From assembly GCA_020846335.1 (NCBI GenBank), contig JADLED010000038.1, forward strand, positions 27,500 to 91,499: a stretch of DNA of 64,000 nucleotides, in the 5' to 3' direction. This document shows, piece after piece, positions 18,531-27,551 of the stretch. The DNA comes from Bacteroidia bacterium (lineage in GTDB: Bacteria; Bacteroidota; Bacteroidia; B-17B0; Aurantibacillaceae). Position numbers and translations under genes: made by a program. Under the pieces are notes generated by a model. That model searched no databases. It saw only the letters and a list, made by a program, of their open reading frames with translations, and was not told where the DNA came from. Position 1 is the first letter of the stretch. Each line of letters begins with the position of its first letter.

Positions 18531-20510
18531 CTAGTTAACAATCACTTTTTTTGTAATGTTGGTATTGTTGTTTCCGGTTATTTTTAAAATATAAATGCCT
18601 TTTGGCAAGTCGTGTGTATTAAAACTAAACTCAGTTTCTTGTTGCTTCACCCAATCTCTTAACAGTTCCTGCACCAGTTTTCCCTGCGAGTCGTAAAGGC
18701 AAAAGCTCAGGTATTCCGGTTTTTTTAATTCAATTTTTACAAAATAAATAGTGAGCGCCGGATTCGGAAAAACAGAAGCCTTGTTGCTTTTGTCGCTGGT
18801 GGTTTCTTTAATTGCATTGTATTTCTGACGTTCAACAATTTGAGCCACCCAGGCAGCATGTGCCTTCGGGAAGCCCGAAGAGTGATTGTAGGAATAGTAG
18901 CCACTCATCCACACTTCGCCGGGATTGTTGTAGCGCCTTTGCGAACCTGAGTAATCGCCCCAACGTTCCTGACCCGAACTGAGTATGTTAATAAAAACAG
19001 AACCGTCTTTAATTTTTAAACGTGGCGAAAAGTTACCTGAGCCGTCTGCCTGAATGGCCGAACAGCCCGGAAAGACAGTAGCAGAGCTATGATCGAATGT
19101 AATAATGGATGAATTATCGGTTGAGGAGTTGCCCAAATAAGAAATGTTGGGATAAGCAATGTCAAAAGTATCGTTGGGCAAATAGTAGCCATTAATAACA
19201 GGATTAGCCGATTGAGGGTTATCAATGGTGCCGTAGTAAACGGTTACGTGGTTGTTGGCCGGATTATTGGTGTTGTGTACGTATTGTATTTTATTGTTTT
19301 CGATAAAAGCGCCAAGGTTTCGGGCATCGTTGGTGGCCAAAGAATTGGTAGCGTTGGGTTGAATGCCATCGGGAGGAAAATAATAAGGCTTTGGTGTTTT
19401 AAGCACTTTTACAGTAAGTGTTCCGGATGGTGCGCCAATAGTATCGGTAATGTTAACCAAAAACACAGTGTCGTTTTGAGTGGCCATGTTTCGGTTGGAT
19501 AGGAAATACATGTTGGGTGAATACAGTTTGCTTCCACCTTTAACAGGGCAAAGGTTGCGAATGGCCTTGCCATTATACTTTATATTTGAGTGCAGCACCG
19601 AGCCAATTGAAGTTTTGCCGGCATAACCGCTGTCTTTTTTCATTTGCCAAATAATGGTTTCAACAAAACCCGTTTGCCATGGGCTGTTATTGGTAAGCAG
19701 ATTCACCGTTAAAAACAACTCCTTCTCAGTCATTGATATCATGGGATAATCCGTCCAAAGGGTGTTATTTAATGGATTTCCTGGCAACACATATAAATTC
19801 CATTGCCCGTTAGGTTTGTTGGTTTTAGAAAATCCAACGATTACTCTGCTGGTGCTGTCTTCGTTGCCAACAAGGCACACCAACACAAAACGATCGGACT
19901 TTGGATCATACATTACCTTTGGGTCGTATTGCGAATTGCGTGTGTTTACTGCAAACTTAAAGCTGTAAAGCGATTTTGAGGCGTAAACGGAATCGTTGTT
20001 AATGTCGCGAATATAAATTCTTGAGTTAATAACTGAAACCACCATACCCGAATCGGAAATGGCCATATCGTTATCGTTGGGAGTGGCCACATCAAAAGAA
20101 TTACCAACAAAACTTTGTCCCAATGCCGGAACCGTAATGGCGGCCGAACTTCTTTTTTGAGTGCTGCTGTTTATGTCCGAAGGAGGATAATTATATTTTT
20201 CAGGCACTTTTCCGGTATGCCTCGACATTTCCTGAGCCGAAAGGCCTGGTGCCAAATCCATTGTGTTGTCAGACAAATTAATGGTGGCGGTCTTTTTAAT
20301 TTGAAAATACGTTTTTTTGGTAGTGGCCTGTGCCTCTGGTAAGGCCTGTTTTGGCAATTCGATTACCTGAGTTTTGGTGGGTTCGGTAATTTTAGCAGTG
20401 GTGCTGCTAAGTCCCCCTTTTATCGAAAAGTTAGTACTCTTTGCGTTCGGTTGTGCGAAACCACACAGGCTTAAAAAAACAACCGGTAAAAATGCTGTTT
20501 GTATTCTCAT
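18531..20510 (-). CDS. Secreted protein with T9SS type A sorting domain
   Basis: 659 residues with a signal peptide (ending LCGFAQ). The central region looks like a beta-propeller or sialidase-like repeat set (FVLVCLVGNED, then LWTDYPMISMTEKELFLTVN), but I cannot name the family. The C-terminal domain is a standard type A signal (VFPNPALTIYFVKIELKK, then LPKGIYILKITG). It is probably co-transcribed with the type B protein downstream and divergent from kup. Confidence 0.8.
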   Translation of the reverse strand: MRIQTAFLPVVFLSLCGFAQPNAKSTNFSIKGGLSSTTAKITEPTKTQVIELPKQALPEAQATTKKTYFQIKKTATINLSDNTMDLAPGLSAQEMSRHTGKVPEKYNYPPSDINSSTQKRSSAAITVPALGQSFVGNSFDVATPNDNDMAISDSGMVVSVINSRIYIRDINNDSVYASKSLYSFKFAVNTRNSQYDPKVMYDPKSDRFVLVCLVGNEDSTSRVIVGFSKTNKPNGQWNLYVLPGNPLNNTLWTDYPMISMTEKELFLTVNLLTNNSPWQTGFVETIIWQMKKDSGYAGKTSIGSVLHSNIKYNGKAIRNLCPVKGGSKLYSPNMYFLSNRNMATQNDTVFLVNITDTIGAPSGTLTVKVLKTPKPYYFPPDGIQPNATNSLATNDARNLGAFIENNKIQYVHNTNNPANNHVTVYYGTIDNPQSANPVINGYYLPNDTFDIAYPNISYLGNSSTDNSSIITFDHSSATVFPGCSAIQADGSGNFSPRLKIKDGSVFINILSSGQERWGDYSGSQRRYNNPGEVWMSGYYSYNHSSGFPKAHAAWVAQIVERQKYNAIKETTSDKSNKASVFPNPALTIYFVKIELKKPEYLSFCLYDSQGKLVQELLRDWVKQQETEFSFNTHDLPKGIYILKITGNNNTNITKKVIVN

Positions 20511-20736
20511 AACTGGCTAAAAATAAAGCTGATTCCAGATATTAAATGTATGTAAAAAAACACCGCCAAACCAAGGTTTTTAGTTATTTAACGTAAAGAT
20601 TGAGGTGTTATTGTAAAAAAGCGGGGTAAAGTTTATTTTTAGCGCAGCGTTTAATCGTCTTAGGTTCGCAGTGCTTTTGCCACACCTACTGCTAAATAAA
20701 TACCTGAATTTTTAAGAGGGGTATTTATTTTTATAG

Positions 20737-20744
20737 TAATTTTG
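20737..20744 (+). promoter_or_regulatory. Candidate -7 element for kup
   Basis: TAATTTTG is an exact TAnnTTTG match, 25 bases before the kup ATG, in the 259-bp divergent region. A T-rich stretch, but no clear TTTG, lies further upstream. Nothing else recognisable is seen in this intergenic region. Confidence 0.4.
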
Positions 20745-20769
20745 ACTCCTGTTTTAAAATAGACCCCAA

Positions 20770-22722
20770 ATGGGACATTCACACAACGGCCACTCGAAAA
20801 TAACCTTTGCTGGCTTAATCGTAACTCTCGGAATTATTTACGGCGATATCGGAACCTCTCCGCTCTATGTAATGAGCGAAATTATTGGAAAGGGCGCCAT
20901 TCAGGCCGACATTGTTAAAGGTGGACTGTCCTGCATCTTCTGGACCCTCACGCTTCAAACAACCGTAAAGTATGTTATTCTGACTCTAAGGGCCGACAAC
21001 AAAGGTGAGGGTGGGATTTTTTCTCTATACACCCTTGTAAAAAGAACCCGCTTTAAATGGTTGTTGGTTACTGCCATTATTGGTGGTAGTGCACTTCTTG
21101 CCGACGGAATTATTACTCCTCCCATTTCGGTTGCTGCGGCTGTAGAAGGTTTGCGTTTCTTTAATGCAGAAATTAATACGGTGCCAATTGTTATAGGCAT
21201 CTTGTTCGCCTTGTTTTTTATTCAGCAATTTGGTACCAGCTTTATTGGTAAATTTTTTGGTCCACTCATGATGCTCTGGTTTTTAATGCTCGGGATTTTG
21301 GGCGTTATTCAGCTTTCGGGCAATTGGGCAATTTTTTCGTCACTCAGCCCCTATTACGCCTATCACCTCTTAAGCACTCACCCATCAGGCATCCTTATTC
21401 TTGGTGCCGTTTTTTTATGTACCACCGGAGCCGAGGCTCTTTACTCCGATTTAGGGCATTGTGGCAAACAAAACATTCGCATTTCGTGGGTGTTTGTTAA
21501 AACCACTTTGGTGTTAAACTATTTTGGTCAGGGCGCCTGGCTTATTTCGCACGAAGGACAAACGCTTGATTCCTTTAAATCAAGCAATCCGTTTTTTGCC
21601 ATGATGCCCGAAAGCTTTTTACCATACGGCATTATCATAGCTACCATAGCCGCGGTTATTGCATCGCAGGCCTTAATCAGTGGTTCGTTTAGTTTAATTA
21701 ACGAGGCCATGCGCTTAAATCTTTGGCCTAAAGTAAAGGTTAAATACCCTTCTGTTTTAAAAGGGCAATTGTATATCCCATCGCTTAACTGGTTGCTTTT
21801 AGGCGGTTGCATAGGTATTGTATTGTATTTCCGCGAATCGTCGAACATGGGCGCTGCTTATGGTTTGGCCATTGTACTGTGCATGCTCATGACCACCACC
21901 CTGCTCAATTTTTACATGCACATGAAGCGGTATAACAAATTATTTATTTACAGCATTATAACCGTTTACATAATCATTGAACTGGCCTTTTTAACTGCCA
22001 ACCTCAGCAAGTTCTTTAATGGCGGTTGGATTACTTTGCTAATTGCCATGGTGTTAATGACCGTGATGACCGTTTGGTACCTTGCCAAAAAAATCAGGCA
22101 GCGCTACGTTGACCTGGTTAAACTGGCCGATCATCCGGGTAAACTGGTGGATTTAAGCAACGACAATTCCATTCCAAAATATGCTACCCATTTGGTTTAC
22201 ATGACCGGTGCCAACAACCCTGAAGAAATTGAATCAAAGGTTATTTATTCCATTCTTCAAAAAAGACCGAAACGCGCCGATGTGTATTGGTTTGTACACG
22301 TTGATGTAATGGACGAACCTTACCGTATGGAATATAAGGTGACTCACATTGCCGCCGATGACATTATTCGCGTTGACTTTAGGTTGGGCTTTAGGGTAGC
22401 ACCTAAAATTAATCTGATGTTTAGAAAAGTGGTGGAAGATTTGGTGAAAAACAAAGAGGTGGACATTACCAGCCGCTACGAATCGTTGAATAAAAACAAC
22501 ATTATTGGCGACTTTAAATTTGTGGTACTCGAAAAGTTTTTGTCTTACGACAACGAATTACCTTTCTTTGAAAAACTGATTTTGAATACCTACTTTGTGT
22601 TAAAACATTTTAGTTTAAGCGAAGCGCGTGCTTTTGGTTTGGATAGTAGTTCGGTAAAAATTGAAAAATACCCTATGATAATCAGCCCGCCAAAAGACCT
22701 GAATTTGAGGCGAATTTCTTAG
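20770..22722 (+). CDS. kup: Low-affinity potassium uptake protein Kup
   Basis: A KUP/HAK/KT potassium-proton symporter. The family signature is near the N-terminus (GIIYGDIGTSPLYV), followed by DNKGEGGIFSLYTLVK and LLADGIITPPISV. Around twelve membrane helices fill residues 15-430 and a soluble C-terminal domain follows. The 650-residue length is normal. It stands alone, divergent from the T9SS genes and closed by a terminator. Confidence 0.95.
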   Translation: MGHSHNGHSKITFAGLIVTLGIIYGDIGTSPLYVMSEIIGKGAIQADIVKGGLSCIFWTLTLQTTVKYVILTLRADNKGEGGIFSLYTLVKRTRFKWLLVTAIIGGSALLADGIITPPISVAAAVEGLRFFNAEINTVPIVIGILFALFFIQQFGTSFIGKFFGPLMMLWFLMLGILGVIQLSGNWAIFSSLSPYYAYHLLSTHPSGILILGAVFLCTTGAEALYSDLGHCGKQNIRISWVFVKTTLVLNYFGQGAWLISHEGQTLDSFKSSNPFFAMMPESFLPYGIIIATIAAVIASQALISGSFSLINEAMRLNLWPKVKVKYPSVLKGQLYIPSLNWLLLGGCIGIVLYFRESSNMGAAYGLAIVLCMLMTTTLLNFYMHMKRYNKLFIYSIITVYIIIELAFLTANLSKFFNGGWITLLIAMVLMTVMTVWYLAKKIRQRYVDLVKLADHPGKLVDLSNDNSIPKYATHLVYMTGANNPEEIESKVIYSILQKRPKRADVYWFVHVDVMDEPYRMEYKVTHIAADDIIRVDFRLGFRVAPKINLMFRKVVEDLVKNKEVDITSRYESLNKNNIIGDFKFVVLEKFLSYDNELPFFEKLILNTYFVLKHFSLSEARAFGLDSSSVKIEKYPMIISPPKDLNLRRIS

Positions 22723-22744
22723 TATTTGTTGTTTAGTAATAATT

Positions 22745-22780
22745 AAGCCGCCTCCATTTTCTGAAGGCGGCTTTCTCTTT
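22745..22780 (+). terminator. Rho-independent terminator of kup
   Basis: A 9-bp perfect stem AAGCCGCCT / AGGCGGCTT is followed by a T-rich tract. It starts 23 bases after the kup stop. Confidence 0.85.
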
Positions 22781-22983
22781 CTTATTAATTCTTTTTTAAA
22801 TCTCTTGATACTTCACTGGAATGTTCATAACATTATCATCGTTATAGTAATGCTTACTTAATCTTCCGAAGAGCCCCACAAGGTTAAATAGCAACGCGCA
22901 TTCATACCATAAACTCTATCATGACACAGGAAAAATTCCAAATGATTACTGCGACACCAATAAATTACTTTTGAAGTACTTTA

Positions 22984-23781
22984 CTAAATAAAATAACTTA
23001 AACCCAGGCCCCACCATGGTCGGGAGTACCTCATCCGAAAACTAAAATTTCTAAACACTGTTACTTCGTACTGACGTTTACCAGAAACTAATCTGTAAGA
23101 TAGTGTGGGGCGATAAGATACGCCTGCGCCGGCACTCGCATCCAACAATGATTCTCCCATTAAAGAATTCTTACTTACAGTATTTATTGGCGCAACTTCT
23201 GTTTGTGTGTTATTCAGATACACGTATGGGTTTCCTGCAGGGTAATTGGTGTAGGTTGTTGTTACTGAGTTGCCCCGTTCGGAACCGACAGTAAGAAGAT
23301 GTGCATGTAAAATTAGGAAGTTGCCTAAATAGAATTTTTCTGAGAGTTTTCTCCTAATTCCAATTTCGGCACTCATTAGGTAAATTGTTTCTCGAACGTC
23401 AACATCTCGATCGGTATATTTACCTTCATACCATCCTGAGCTTTGATTCTCAGGTGAATGAATTATATGTTTATATTGATTTTGAGTAATTGAAAATGCC
23501 GCACCATAAACAAATTTTCTTTTGGTTTTTTTGCCTGTTATGCTGTTTATGCTCAAATAGAGTCCTGGCTTAATTAACCTTGGGTTTCCCAAGGGATTTA
23601 TCTGTTCATAGTAACCGCTGCGGCCAAAACTTCCATAAAGCTCTTCATGCTGGGAATAGGCTTTATTAAGAATTAATGAGCAATTAATATAAATACGGTC
23701 TTTCTTTATCGTATCTACTTGTGCCGAAAAAAAATTACACAAAAGAATGAGAGCACTAATTATCCAATTTTTTAGTTTCAT
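22984..23781 (-). CDS. Exported beta-rich envelope protein, paralogue A
   Basis: 265 residues with a signal peptide (ending CNFFSAQ). Many alternating strands and a C-terminal aromatic ending (WWGLGLSYFI) suggest an outer-membrane beta-barrel or outer-membrane-associated protein. It is a diverged paralogue of the product at 23893-24699: both hold an ILNxAYS motif, a GKxxxRKxVxG motif, a QxxYKxI motif and a FRNF...GLxY-type C-terminus. I cannot assign a function. Confidence 0.7.
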   Translation of the reverse strand: MKLKNWIISALILLCNFFSAQVDTIKKDRIYINCSLILNKAYSQHEELYGSFGRSGYYEQINPLGNPRLIKPGLYLSINSITGKKTKRKFVYGAAFSITQNQYKHIIHSPENQSSGWYEGKYTDRDVDVRETIYLMSAEIGIRRKLSEKFYLGNFLILHAHLLTVGSERGNSVTTTYTNYPAGNPYVYLNNTQTEVAPINTVSKNSLMGESLLDASAGAGVSYRPTLSYRLVSGKRQYEVTVFRNFSFRMRYSRPWWGLGLSYFI

Positions 23782-23892
23782 AAATTATAAGAGCTAAATG
23801 CACCTGTTTTCCAATATTTGCTTTCGTTTTTGGCAACGATTCTAATTATTCATACTTACTTGATTCTCGTCTCAGTTGGCCAAACTATAAAT

Positions 23893-24699
23893 TTATTTAT
23901 CATCCGGTTTTCCCAAATGGTAGTTAATTCCTATCCCCCACAAAGGCACACTTGTGCGACGGGAAAGTGCAAAGTTTCTGAACACCATTGCTTCAAATGT
24001 TGATTTCCTGTACTTTACCTTAACAAACAAAACAAGCCTGTAACAAGCCAAATTATTTTGCGAACGGGTTCCATCAATGTTAGTTATTTTTTGATTGATT
24101 GGAGTTGTTTCTGAATATGAGAAATTTGAATAATTATTGTACCAATACTCACTCAAATTTCCTGTTACTTTTTCGGTTCTTTTAATTGTAGATTGAATGA
24201 TGAATAAGTGAGATATCGAAAAAGGATAAAACAATTGTCGTTTCAATCCAAGTTCAAAATTAAGCGCAAGCAGCCTTCCATAAACATCTACATTGCTATT
24301 GCTCGTCCTATAAGCACTTGGGAACCGGCTTGAGAAATAAGGCTCTGAATCAGTTGAAATGTATTTATATTGATATTCCGTGTGCGCAACACTTAAGCCT
24401 ACCACCAGTTTCCTTTGTCCTTTTCCAAGCAAAGTGTTAAGCCCACACCAAAAGCCAGGTAAAATAACATCCGACCCGAGTAGCGAAGTTTCCTCTCTTG
24501 AAAAATGTCCCTGATTATCAGATGGCATTTCAAAATGAGAGTAGGCCCTGTTTAATATTAAGCCCCCGTTTGCAGAAAAATGGAAAAATTTGCGAGGCAC
24601 CACATTCCCAAAACCTCCACTGGACCGGGTGCTGTTTTGAGCCAAACTAAACTCAAAAATAAGAAGAATGCCAAAAATTATTTTAGAATAGGTTTTCAA
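23893..24699 (-). CDS. Exported beta-rich envelope protein, paralogue B
   Basis: There is no ATG start. TTG at 24699 gives a canonical signal peptide (MKTYSKIIFGILLIFEFSLAQ) and lies just downstream of a -7 box; the in-frame TTG at 24732 would fall upstream of that box. The protein shares ILNRAYSHFEM, GKGQRKLVVGLSV and VFRNFALSRR with paralogue A. It is probably an outer-membrane barrel-like protein of unknown role. It is AT-rich compared with flanking housekeeping genes. Confidence 0.65.
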   Translation of the reverse strand: MKTYSKIIFGILLIFEFSLAQNSTRSSGGFGNVVPRKFFHFSANGGLILNRAYSHFEMPSDNQGHFSREETSLLGSDVILPGFWCGLNTLLGKGQRKLVVGLSVAHTEYQYKYISTDSEPYFSSRFPSAYRTSNSNVDVYGRLLALNFELGLKRQLFYPFSISHLFIIQSTIKRTEKVTGNLSEYWYNNYSNFSYSETTPINQKITNIDGTRSQNNLACYRLVLFVKVKYRKSTFEAMVFRNFALSRRTSVPLWGIGINYHLGKPDDK

Positions 24700-24700
24700 A

Positions 24701-24722
24701 TTACTATACTCAAATATAGTAA
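24701..24722 (-). promoter_or_regulatory. Palindromic operator-like site overlapping a -7 box
   Basis: A perfect 8-bp inverted repeat TTACTATA / TATAGTAA with a 6-base spacer. It overlaps a minus-strand TATATTTG (-7 consensus TAnnTTTG, at 24711-24718) two bases ahead of the preferred start of paralogue B. This looks like a repressor site on a promoter with almost no leader. Confidence 0.45.
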
Positions 24723-24737
24723 TTTTCCTCAAATAAC

Positions 24738-26264
24738 CTAATGTTTAAAGTGTCTTGTTCCGGTCATCACCATGCTCATGCCATTGACATCGCAGTAAGC
24801 AATGCTTTCTTTGTCTTTTATAGAGCCGCCTGGCTGCACTACCGCACGAATGCCTGCGTTGTGTGCAATTTCAACACAATCCGGAAAAGGGAAAAAGGCA
24901 TCGCTCGCCATTACCGCACCGTTTAAATCAAAGCCAAAACTTTGTGCCTTGGCAATGGCTTGTCGGAGTGCGTCCACTCGCGAGGTTTGACCGGTTCCGC
25001 TGGCAAGTAATTGTCCGTTTTTAGCCAACACAATGGTATTGGATTTTGTGTGCTTAACCAGTTTGTTGGCAAACAATAAATCTTTTATTTCAGAAGCATT
25101 AGGTGTTAACTTAGTGGCAGGTTTTAAATCTGCTTCGGTTTCGGTTCTTAAATCCTTATCCTGTTCAATCACGCCGTTTAAAAGTGTTCTGAAGGCGATT
25201 TTACTTAACGCCACTTTGTTTTGCACCAGTAAAATGCGGTTGGGCTTCGATTTTAAAAGTTCCAGAGCATCGTCATTATAAGCCGGAGCAATTACCACCT
25301 CACAAAACAATTTGTTTACTTCGTTGGCAGTGGCAATATCAATAGGGCGATTGGCAATTAAAATTCCGCCAAAGGCCGAAACAGGGTCACCAGCCAAAGC
25401 ATCCACGTAAGCCTGATGAATGCTGCTGCGCGAAGCCACACCACAGGCGTTGTTGTGTTTTAAAATGGCAAAAGTTGGCTCTTCAAAATCGGCAATAAGA
25501 TTAACGGCCGCATCCACATCTAACAAGTTGTTATAGGAAAGCTCCTTGCCATTTAATTTGGTAAACATGGCGTCCAGATTGCCGTAAAACGTTCCCTTTT
25601 GGTGCGGATTTTCACCGTAACGTAATACCTGACTTTGTTGTATGCTTTGTTTAAACTGAGGAATGTTTTCGCTTTGATTAAAGTAGTTGAAGATGGCGCT
25701 GTCGTAATGCGAGGAGGTGGCAAAAGCCTTTGCAGCAAAGTGTTTACGGTCTGATAAATCGGTAGCGCCGTTTTTACTTTCGAGCAGGTTTAATAATTCG
25801 GAGTAGTCGTTACGTGAAGACACAATCACCACATCGTTAAAGTTTTTTGCTGCCGCGCGTATTAAGGAAATGCCCCCAATGTCAATTTTTTCGATGGTAT
25901 CTTCTTCCGATGCTTTGGCCGCAACGGTTTCTTCAAAAGGATACAAATCCACAATTACTAAATCAATGTCGGGGATATTGTGTTGTGCCTTTTCTTTTTT
26001 ATCAGAATCGTTGTCTCTGCGGTTCAATATCCCACCAAATATAGCAGGGTGCAGGGTTTTTACACGTCCGCCAAAAATTTCGGGATAGGTGGTTACCGAA
26101 TCCACCGCCGTTACAGGTATGTTTAATTTTTCGATGAAGGAAAGGGTTCCGCCAGTGCTGTATAATTTTACATTAAGGCTGTGTAGCTTTTTTATAATTG
26201 GCTCCAGATTATCTTTGTAATACACCGATACCAGTGCGCTTTTAATCGATTTTGATTGGCTCAT
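24738..26264 (-). CDS. purH: Bifunctional AICAR formyltransferase / IMP cyclohydrolase (PurH)
   Basis: Catalyses the last two steps of purine synthesis. The N-terminal MGS-like cyclohydrolase domain shows LYSTGGT, GGRVKTLHPAIFGGIL and IDLVIVDLYPFEETV. The C-terminal formyltransferase domain shows LRYGENPHQKG, KHNNACGVA and SDAFFPFPDCVEIA. ATG at 26264 gives 508 residues; the upstream TTG at 26282 is less likely. It is a single gene with no pur neighbour. Confidence 0.95.
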   Translation of the reverse strand: MSQSKSIKSALVSVYYKDNLEPIIKKLHSLNVKLYSTGGTLSFIEKLNIPVTAVDSVTTYPEIFGGRVKTLHPAIFGGILNRRDNDSDKKEKAQHNIPDIDLVIVDLYPFEETVAAKASEEDTIEKIDIGGISLIRAAAKNFNDVVIVSSRNDYSELLNLLESKNGATDLSDRKHFAAKAFATSSHYDSAIFNYFNQSENIPQFKQSIQQSQVLRYGENPHQKGTFYGNLDAMFTKLNGKELSYNNLLDVDAAVNLIADFEEPTFAILKHNNACGVASRSSIHQAYVDALAGDPVSAFGGILIANRPIDIATANEVNKLFCEVVIAPAYNDDALELLKSKPNRILLVQNKVALSKIAFRTLLNGVIEQDKDLRTETEADLKPATKLTPNASEIKDLLFANKLVKHTKSNTIVLAKNGQLLASGTGQTSRVDALRQAIAKAQSFGFDLNGAVMASDAFFPFPDCVEIAHNAGIRAVVQPGGSIKDKESIAYCDVNGMSMVMTGTRHFKH

Positions 26265-26339
26265 TTTAGTAATAAAGCGCAAAGATACTTTAAGAATTTG
26301 AAAAGAAGGGAGATGTTTAAAAAGTTTGAAAAAGAAGGA

Positions 26340-26729
26340 TTATTTCTCCTCTGTCATACGTGCCTCCAGCCATTTTACCGCCACAGCCCTGTCTTCAAAA
26401 AAGCGGGTGGTTACTTTTGGCCGGTTTACTTTTATAAAAAGATTGCCTAAAATGTTAATGGCCAAGCGCTTGCTAACCACGGCCAGGGCCTTTACTTTAT
26501 CCCCATATTTTTCTGAAGCCACTGCCCGCCTTGCCTCCAAAGAGGCCTCGCTGTTTTCTTCGCTTTCAAGTAAAACAAAATAGCAACTAAGCGGCATTAA
26601 TTTTTGAGTTTGTTCATAAGACTCCCAAACATCTTCCGGCTGCGCCACGCAGTCTTTTTTTACGGTAATTTCTTTTAAGCCGTTTTCGTGCAGGCAAATG
26701 CGTAGTGCGTTAGTTTCAAATTCTTTCAT
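26340..26729 (-). CDS. STAS/SpoIIAA-like cytoplasmic protein
   Basis: 129 residues from ATG 26729 (a TTG lies at 26747). The sequence pattern (ANILGNLFIKVNRP-like core, then FFEDRAVAVKWLE) matches small SpoIIAA/STAS-like proteins of Bacteroidota, often annotated DUF7793. The role is unknown; in related proteins a scaffold or regulatory role is assumed. It is divergent from the lipoprotein at 26775 with only 45 bases between starts. Confidence 0.6.
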   Translation of the reverse strand: MKEFETNALRICLHENGLKEITVKKDCVAQPEDVWESYEQTQKLMPLSCYFVLLESEENSEASLEARRAVASEKYGDKVKALAVVSKRLAINILGNLFIKVNRPKVTTRFFEDRAVAVKWLEARMTEEK

Positions 26730-26774
26730 ATTACCGATATATAGCAAATCCAGCCTAAAATTAATACTTTTAAT

Positions 26775-27548
26775 ATGTTTATGGCCAGGAAAACCTGTAT
26801 TGTTGTTTTATTATTTCTATTCGTATGCAGCTGTTCTGTTACAAAAAGGAAATATATGCATGGTTGGCATATTGAAAAATTATTTAATAAAACCCCTACA
26901 ATTGCCAAAAATCAAAAGCCTTCTGTTAATGAAAGAAAAAATCTAACCGAAAAAACGGCCAGTGTCACATTATTAAAAACAGCAAACCATCATCAAAGCG
27001 ACACAATTGAGAAAACAGAATCAACATTTTCAGGTATAAAAAAAGACTTTGCTTTTGAACGTGGTATAAATTTGACAGAAAAAAAAGACTTTGAAAAAAA
27101 ACCAGGCATTATAAATCAAGTCATCAAAAAAGTTTCTTTAAAAAATCAGGACAAAGTTTCAAATAATGGACTTCACCTCCTGATTGTTTATTCTCTTTTA
27201 ATTTTAGGATTAGCCTTATTAGCACTTGTAATAACATCGTTAATTAATGCATGGGGAATAGCCGTATTATTATTTTTAGCCGGAGTCTTCTGTCTGGCTC
27301 TTTCTATAGCAGCGAGTATTAGCTTTTTAAACGATATCCGTGAAGAAAAATCCTCTGACATTAAATGGCCCTATAAAATCATCATAGCTTTTGGCGCAAT
27401 GATTCTGTCGCTGCTCATCACAGGTATTCTCATTCTCATGCTTTATTTAATCATTTTTGATCCGCCAATTTTAACCATCGTCCTTTCAGCCTCAATTTGC
27501 TTTATTGTGTGTATGATTATTTTGCTGAGCCCTTTACTTTCGGACTAA
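26775..27548 (+). CDS. Lipoprotein with KRKYxxGW motif and four C-terminal membrane helices
   Basis: 257 residues. The lipobox is LFVCSC near residue 20, followed by VTKRKYMHGWHIEK, a motif shared by several Bacteroidota lipoproteins. A polar Lys-rich region runs to about residue 130. Four hydrophobic segments follow (LLIVYSLLILGLALLALVI and three more). A lipid anchor combined with a multi-helix membrane domain is unusual. Function is unknown. The gene is AT-rich and converges on metH with three bases between stops. Confidence 0.65.
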   Translation: MFMARKTCIVVLLFLFVCSCSVTKRKYMHGWHIEKLFNKTPTIAKNQKPSVNERKNLTEKTASVTLLKTANHHQSDTIEKTESTFSGIKKDFAFERGINLTEKKDFEKKPGIINQVIKKVSLKNQDKVSNNGLHLLIVYSLLILGLALLALVITSLINAWGIAVLLFLAGVFCLALSIAASISFLNDIREEKSSDIKWPYKIIIAFGAMILSLLITGILILMLYLIIFDPPILTIVLSASICFIVCMIILLSPLLSD

Positions 27549-27551
27549 TTC

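Noticed and set aside
22796-22915. Possible minus-strand gene remnant (ends with PVKYQEI)
   Set aside because: Only about 38 codons without a start; no family recognised. Composition alone is not enough to list it as a gene.
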